This document shows, piece by piece, positions 61,363-64,000 of a DNA stretch of 64,000 nt (positions are counted from its first letter, which is position 1; every line of letters starts with the position of its first letter). The stretch lies in assembly GCF_949987515.2 (NCBI RefSeq), contig NW_027192658.1:1488001-1552000 (forward strand), given 5' to 3'. The stretch is from Delphinus delphis. Lineage: Eukaryota; Chordata; Mammalia; Artiodactyla; Delphinidae. The notes beneath the pieces were generated by a model, which made no database searches, had not been told where the DNA came from, and saw only the letters and a program-made list of their open reading frames with translations. A program made the position numbers and the translations under genes.

Positions 61363-61568
61363 CTTCCAATGCTGGTGCTCAGGTGGACGAGCAGGGAGGC
61401 AGGGGTCCTGGGGACAATCAACGTCACCGGGAGGCTGCTGGGGAGAAGCTCTGACCCTCGCCCCAGGGTATGAGGGCTCCCAACTCAGCACTCAGCAGTT
61501 ACAGAAGAAGGGTCTGCACCCTCAGCACTCCAAGAATGAGGAACGGGACAAAAGGCAGAGGAGGGGTT

Positions 61569-62044
61569 TGTCCCCAGCAAAGCCCATTAAAAATCCCTGG
61601 GAGATAAAAATAGAATCTGGGCAATAAAGTCAAGTCTAACCTTTTTTATCCTTTGTGCTTTGTCTAATTTCACGTGCTCCTAGGGTCCCGCATGCAGAGG
61701 TTCCACACCCGGCACTTCAGACCAGATTTCCTAGTGCAGAATGGCTGGGTCGACACCTCAGCTCCTGGGGCCCAGTGCAGACTCCACGATATAGAGCCTG
61801 AGCTACAGCCAACCCGGCCCTCGAGAGCTCCGCCGCCTCCCTCCCTCCCACTGACTCTGACAGGATCTCTACACAGCAGCCCAGCCCACAGCCCACGGGG
61901 TAGTGCATGCTCTCACCTCTCCATTCTCTGATCAAAATATAAAGTTTCCTTTGCTTGTGAACCAAACTCAGTCTCGATCTGTTGGCCCCAATGACACTGG
62001 GCAGGGGGACACTTGTTGGGGTCCACTCTGGAGGATCAGTAACA
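61569..62044 (+). repeat. Putative 3' LTR, second copy
   Basis: Follows the same purine-rich run and ends at the same TAACA as the first copy; the boundaries carry the same uncertainty. Confidence 0.4.
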
Positions 62045-62366
62045 GAAATTGAGACTATTGTAACCTCAATGAACAGATGTGTGAGCCAAACTGTAGTTAA
62101 CATAGAACAGTGTATAAGGCTCGGGTAAAATAAGATGTTTTTAACACTTCCATTTGATATTTCCATCACTTTTTATAAGCAAGTTCAGTGAAAAGGTTTG
62201 TCTTATTTGTCAGGTCAATATTAGAGAAACGAAGTGATTTCTTTCCAAGGATGTACAGCTAATAATCTTGGTTAAACCTTCAATCTTGTTTTAAATGCTT
62301 TTCCATTGAAAATGATACCTCTCTTTCAGCTCCCCCATTTCTGAGAAGTATAAAATCTTATAATTT
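62045..62366. other. AT-rich spacer, second copy, nothing recognised
   Basis: Counterpart of 47,283-47,604; nothing identified. Confidence 0.5.
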
Positions 62367-62552
62367 ATTATTACCAAAGGGGAAAGGTGGGAGGAGGGAT
62401 AAATTAACAGTTTGGAATGAACACATACACACTGCTATGTATAAAATAGATCATCAACAAGGAACTACTGTATAGCACAGGGAACTACACTCAACATTTT
62501 GCAATAACCTATAAGGGGAAATAATCTGAAAAAGAATAGATATTTTTATTGA
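62367..62552 (+). mobile_element. L1 3' UTR piece, second copy
   Basis: Same landmarks as at 47,605 (ATAAAATAGATCATCAACAA, CTGTATAGCACAGGGAA). Confidence 0.85.
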
Positions 62553-62711
62553 CATCATCTATCAATGACAGTTAAAGTGTAGCCTAAGGGAAGCTGGTGG
62601 TGAGTGCTTCTGACCCTGAAGACTTCAATCATCTAAAGTTTGGACTCTGCCTACTTCCCAAGGCCCTTAATGAACATATGTGTAGCCGTAGCTTAAAAAC
62701 TTCCCCAGTTT

Positions 62712-63343
62712 GGGTTTCGGGGAGACACTGATTTTGAAAAAGCCCTGGTGTTCTCCTTACATGAATGGGACTCTTCCTACTGCTAAAACATGTCTGTCAC
62801 ACCCAGAGGATGGTATACCGTCTGATCGGGAAGAGTTTGGAAAAGGCATCTCATCTCCTCATCTCCTGGTGCTCGGGTTCACCCCTCCAGCGTCTTTACT
62901 AACAGTCTCCCCACTTGGAGATGTCAGCACTGTCAACATCCTGTTGCGTACAGTTTGGAATTTGTCCAGAGGATGAAGCGGAAGGATGAGGAACAATGAG
63001 AGACAAGTCCTAGGTGTTCAGACAGGCACATGTCACTCTAATTTCCAATCAGGAAGACGAATTGACCAAAGGCTAGGGTTGCCCATGGAAACAGTATAGG
63101 GCTTGAGGAAATCCCGCTGCTTTGTGGCCAGTTCCCATAAACACGAGTTGAACAATGGAACTCAGGGGCAGTAAAATTCACAAAACTGCAGAGTTGAAAA
63201 TATCCATCACTGAAAAATGTCTTGAGGAAAGTCAGAGAAAAGGACTTGTAAGCAAGGGAGAATGGCAGGAAAGGGATTTGAGGAGGTAGAAAGGACTCGC
63301 CATTAAGCACAAGAAAAGGAGCTGAACATTGCCAACATTGCAG
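62712..63343. repeat. Relic satellite, non-L1 part, second copy
   Basis: Counterpart of 47,950-48,581. Confidence 0.8.
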
Positions 63344-64000
63344 TTGGCCAAAAAGGGTGTATGCGTTCTTTTCTGTATATATTCAAGAAAAGGGCATACA
63401 CTTTTTTAGCCAACCAAACAGGTGGGCACTGGAAGTCAATACTACAAAAGATATCACTTCGCATCAGTCAGAAGAGCCATCCTCATAAAGCGTAAACAAC
63501 AGAAATGCAGGACAGGGCAACGAGAAGAGGGAGCCCTGTGAGACTTATAGTGGAAATGTATATTGCCAACGGCCATTCTGGAGAAGTGTATTGTGTTTAC
63601 TAAAGCATCTAAAAAATGAGCTACAGAGCATAGGGCACTTGCACTCATGGGCGTATATCTTGGGAAAAACAAAAATCGAGAGGACACAGGCACCCCAATG
63701 TTTACCCCCTCTCTGTTTAAAAGATCCTCGACTAGGATATAACTTAAATGTCTCTGGAGGGGAAAAATGGATAGAGATGTGGTACTTAGGTAGAGTGGAA
63801 TATTATTCAGCCTGGAAATCAATGAAATATGGCCAGTTGTAACAACTCCGGAGGAGTTACGTATGATCATTCTAAGTGACAGAATTCAAAAAGAAAAAGA
63901 CACATATCATAAGATATCACTTAAAGGTGGAATCCAAAATGGCTACACATGAAATAAATTACAAAACAAAAACATAGTCAAATATGTAGAAAACACGCAT
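63344..64000. repeat. Long-type relic monomer La, second copy, cut by window end
   Basis: The palindrome 63,344-63,413 has the same paired C-to-T and G-to-A change as the first copy. Differences from copy 1 include CTGGAG for CTGAAG near 63,580 and AGGGGAAAA for AGGGAAAAA near 63,760. Confidence 0.85.

Larger units (their letters stand above)
59822..62044 (+). mobile_element. Decayed class I endogenous retrovirus, second copy
   Basis: Same order of pol fragment, env-like trace and putative LTR (61,569-62,044) as in copy 1, with the same breaks. The shared breaks show that the element was already dead when it was duplicated. Confidence 0.75.
55971..64000. repeat. Composite 14,762-bp repeat, copy 2 (runs off the window)
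   Basis: Second copy of 41,208-49,238. Differences seen include TAGCTGG for TACCTGG near 56,465, AAACAG for AAATAG near 58,126, one A fewer near 58,452, CTAAAAC for CTCCAAC near 60,827 and GAAGTA for GAAATA near 62,346. Confidence 0.92.

Overview
The window looks like heterochromatin from a toothed whale of the superfamily Delphinoidea (dolphins, porpoises, beluga, narwhal). The main evidence is a head-to-tail array of monomers with a period of 1,576-1,580 bp, most often 1,578-1,580. This matches the roughly 1,580-bp form of the 'common cetacean satellite' that is known from delphinoids; other cetaceans carry a form of about 1,760 bp. The interspersed elements (L1 3' ends of cetartiodactyl type and a class I endogenous retrovirus remnant) fit a cetacean. 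I see no protein-coding gene, tRNA, rRNA or CRISPR array. The open reading frames in the array are repeat shadows that recur once per monomer, and many arise from a 72-bp palindrome that reads the same on both strands.

Layout. (1) 1-42,838: main satellite array, one partial monomer, 26 full monomers (here counted from palindrome to palindrome) and one truncated edge monomer. (2) 42,838-47,950: a non-satellite island holding a 5'-truncated L1 3' end (42,838-43,574), a GC-rich segment I cannot identify (43,575-45,059), a decayed endogenous retrovirus (pol fragment, possible env trace, possible 3' LTR; about 45,060-47,282), an AT-rich stretch and a second L1 3' piece (about 47,605-47,790). (3) 47,950-52,000: strongly diverged satellite relics whose palindrome spacing is 1,740 and 1,749 bp, the long ancestral form. 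(4) 52,000-57,601: homogenised satellite again, ending in a second copy of the edge monomer. (5) 57,601-64,000: a second copy of the island and of the start of the relic block.

How it fits together. About half of each monomer is derived from the 3' end of an L1 element (ORF2 C-terminus and 3' UTR); the other half contains the palindrome. The long relics still carry the L1 3' terminus and A-rich tail. The short monomers have lost about 167 bp there, and the deletion is flanked by a TGA microhomology. Several layers of amplification are stacked: local monomer triplication (about 8.06-12.6 kb), a five-monomer 7,887-bp higher-order repeat (about 22.0-29.9 kb versus 29.9-37.8 kb), a three-monomer 4,733-bp repeat inside it, and a 14,762-bp composite repeat that has copied the retrovirus-bearing island together with its satellite flanks. 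The monomers fall into two subtypes distinguished by a linked set of variants (called type I and type II here). No higher-order repeat boundary can be placed to the base by eye, and assembly error cannot be excluded from sequence alone.
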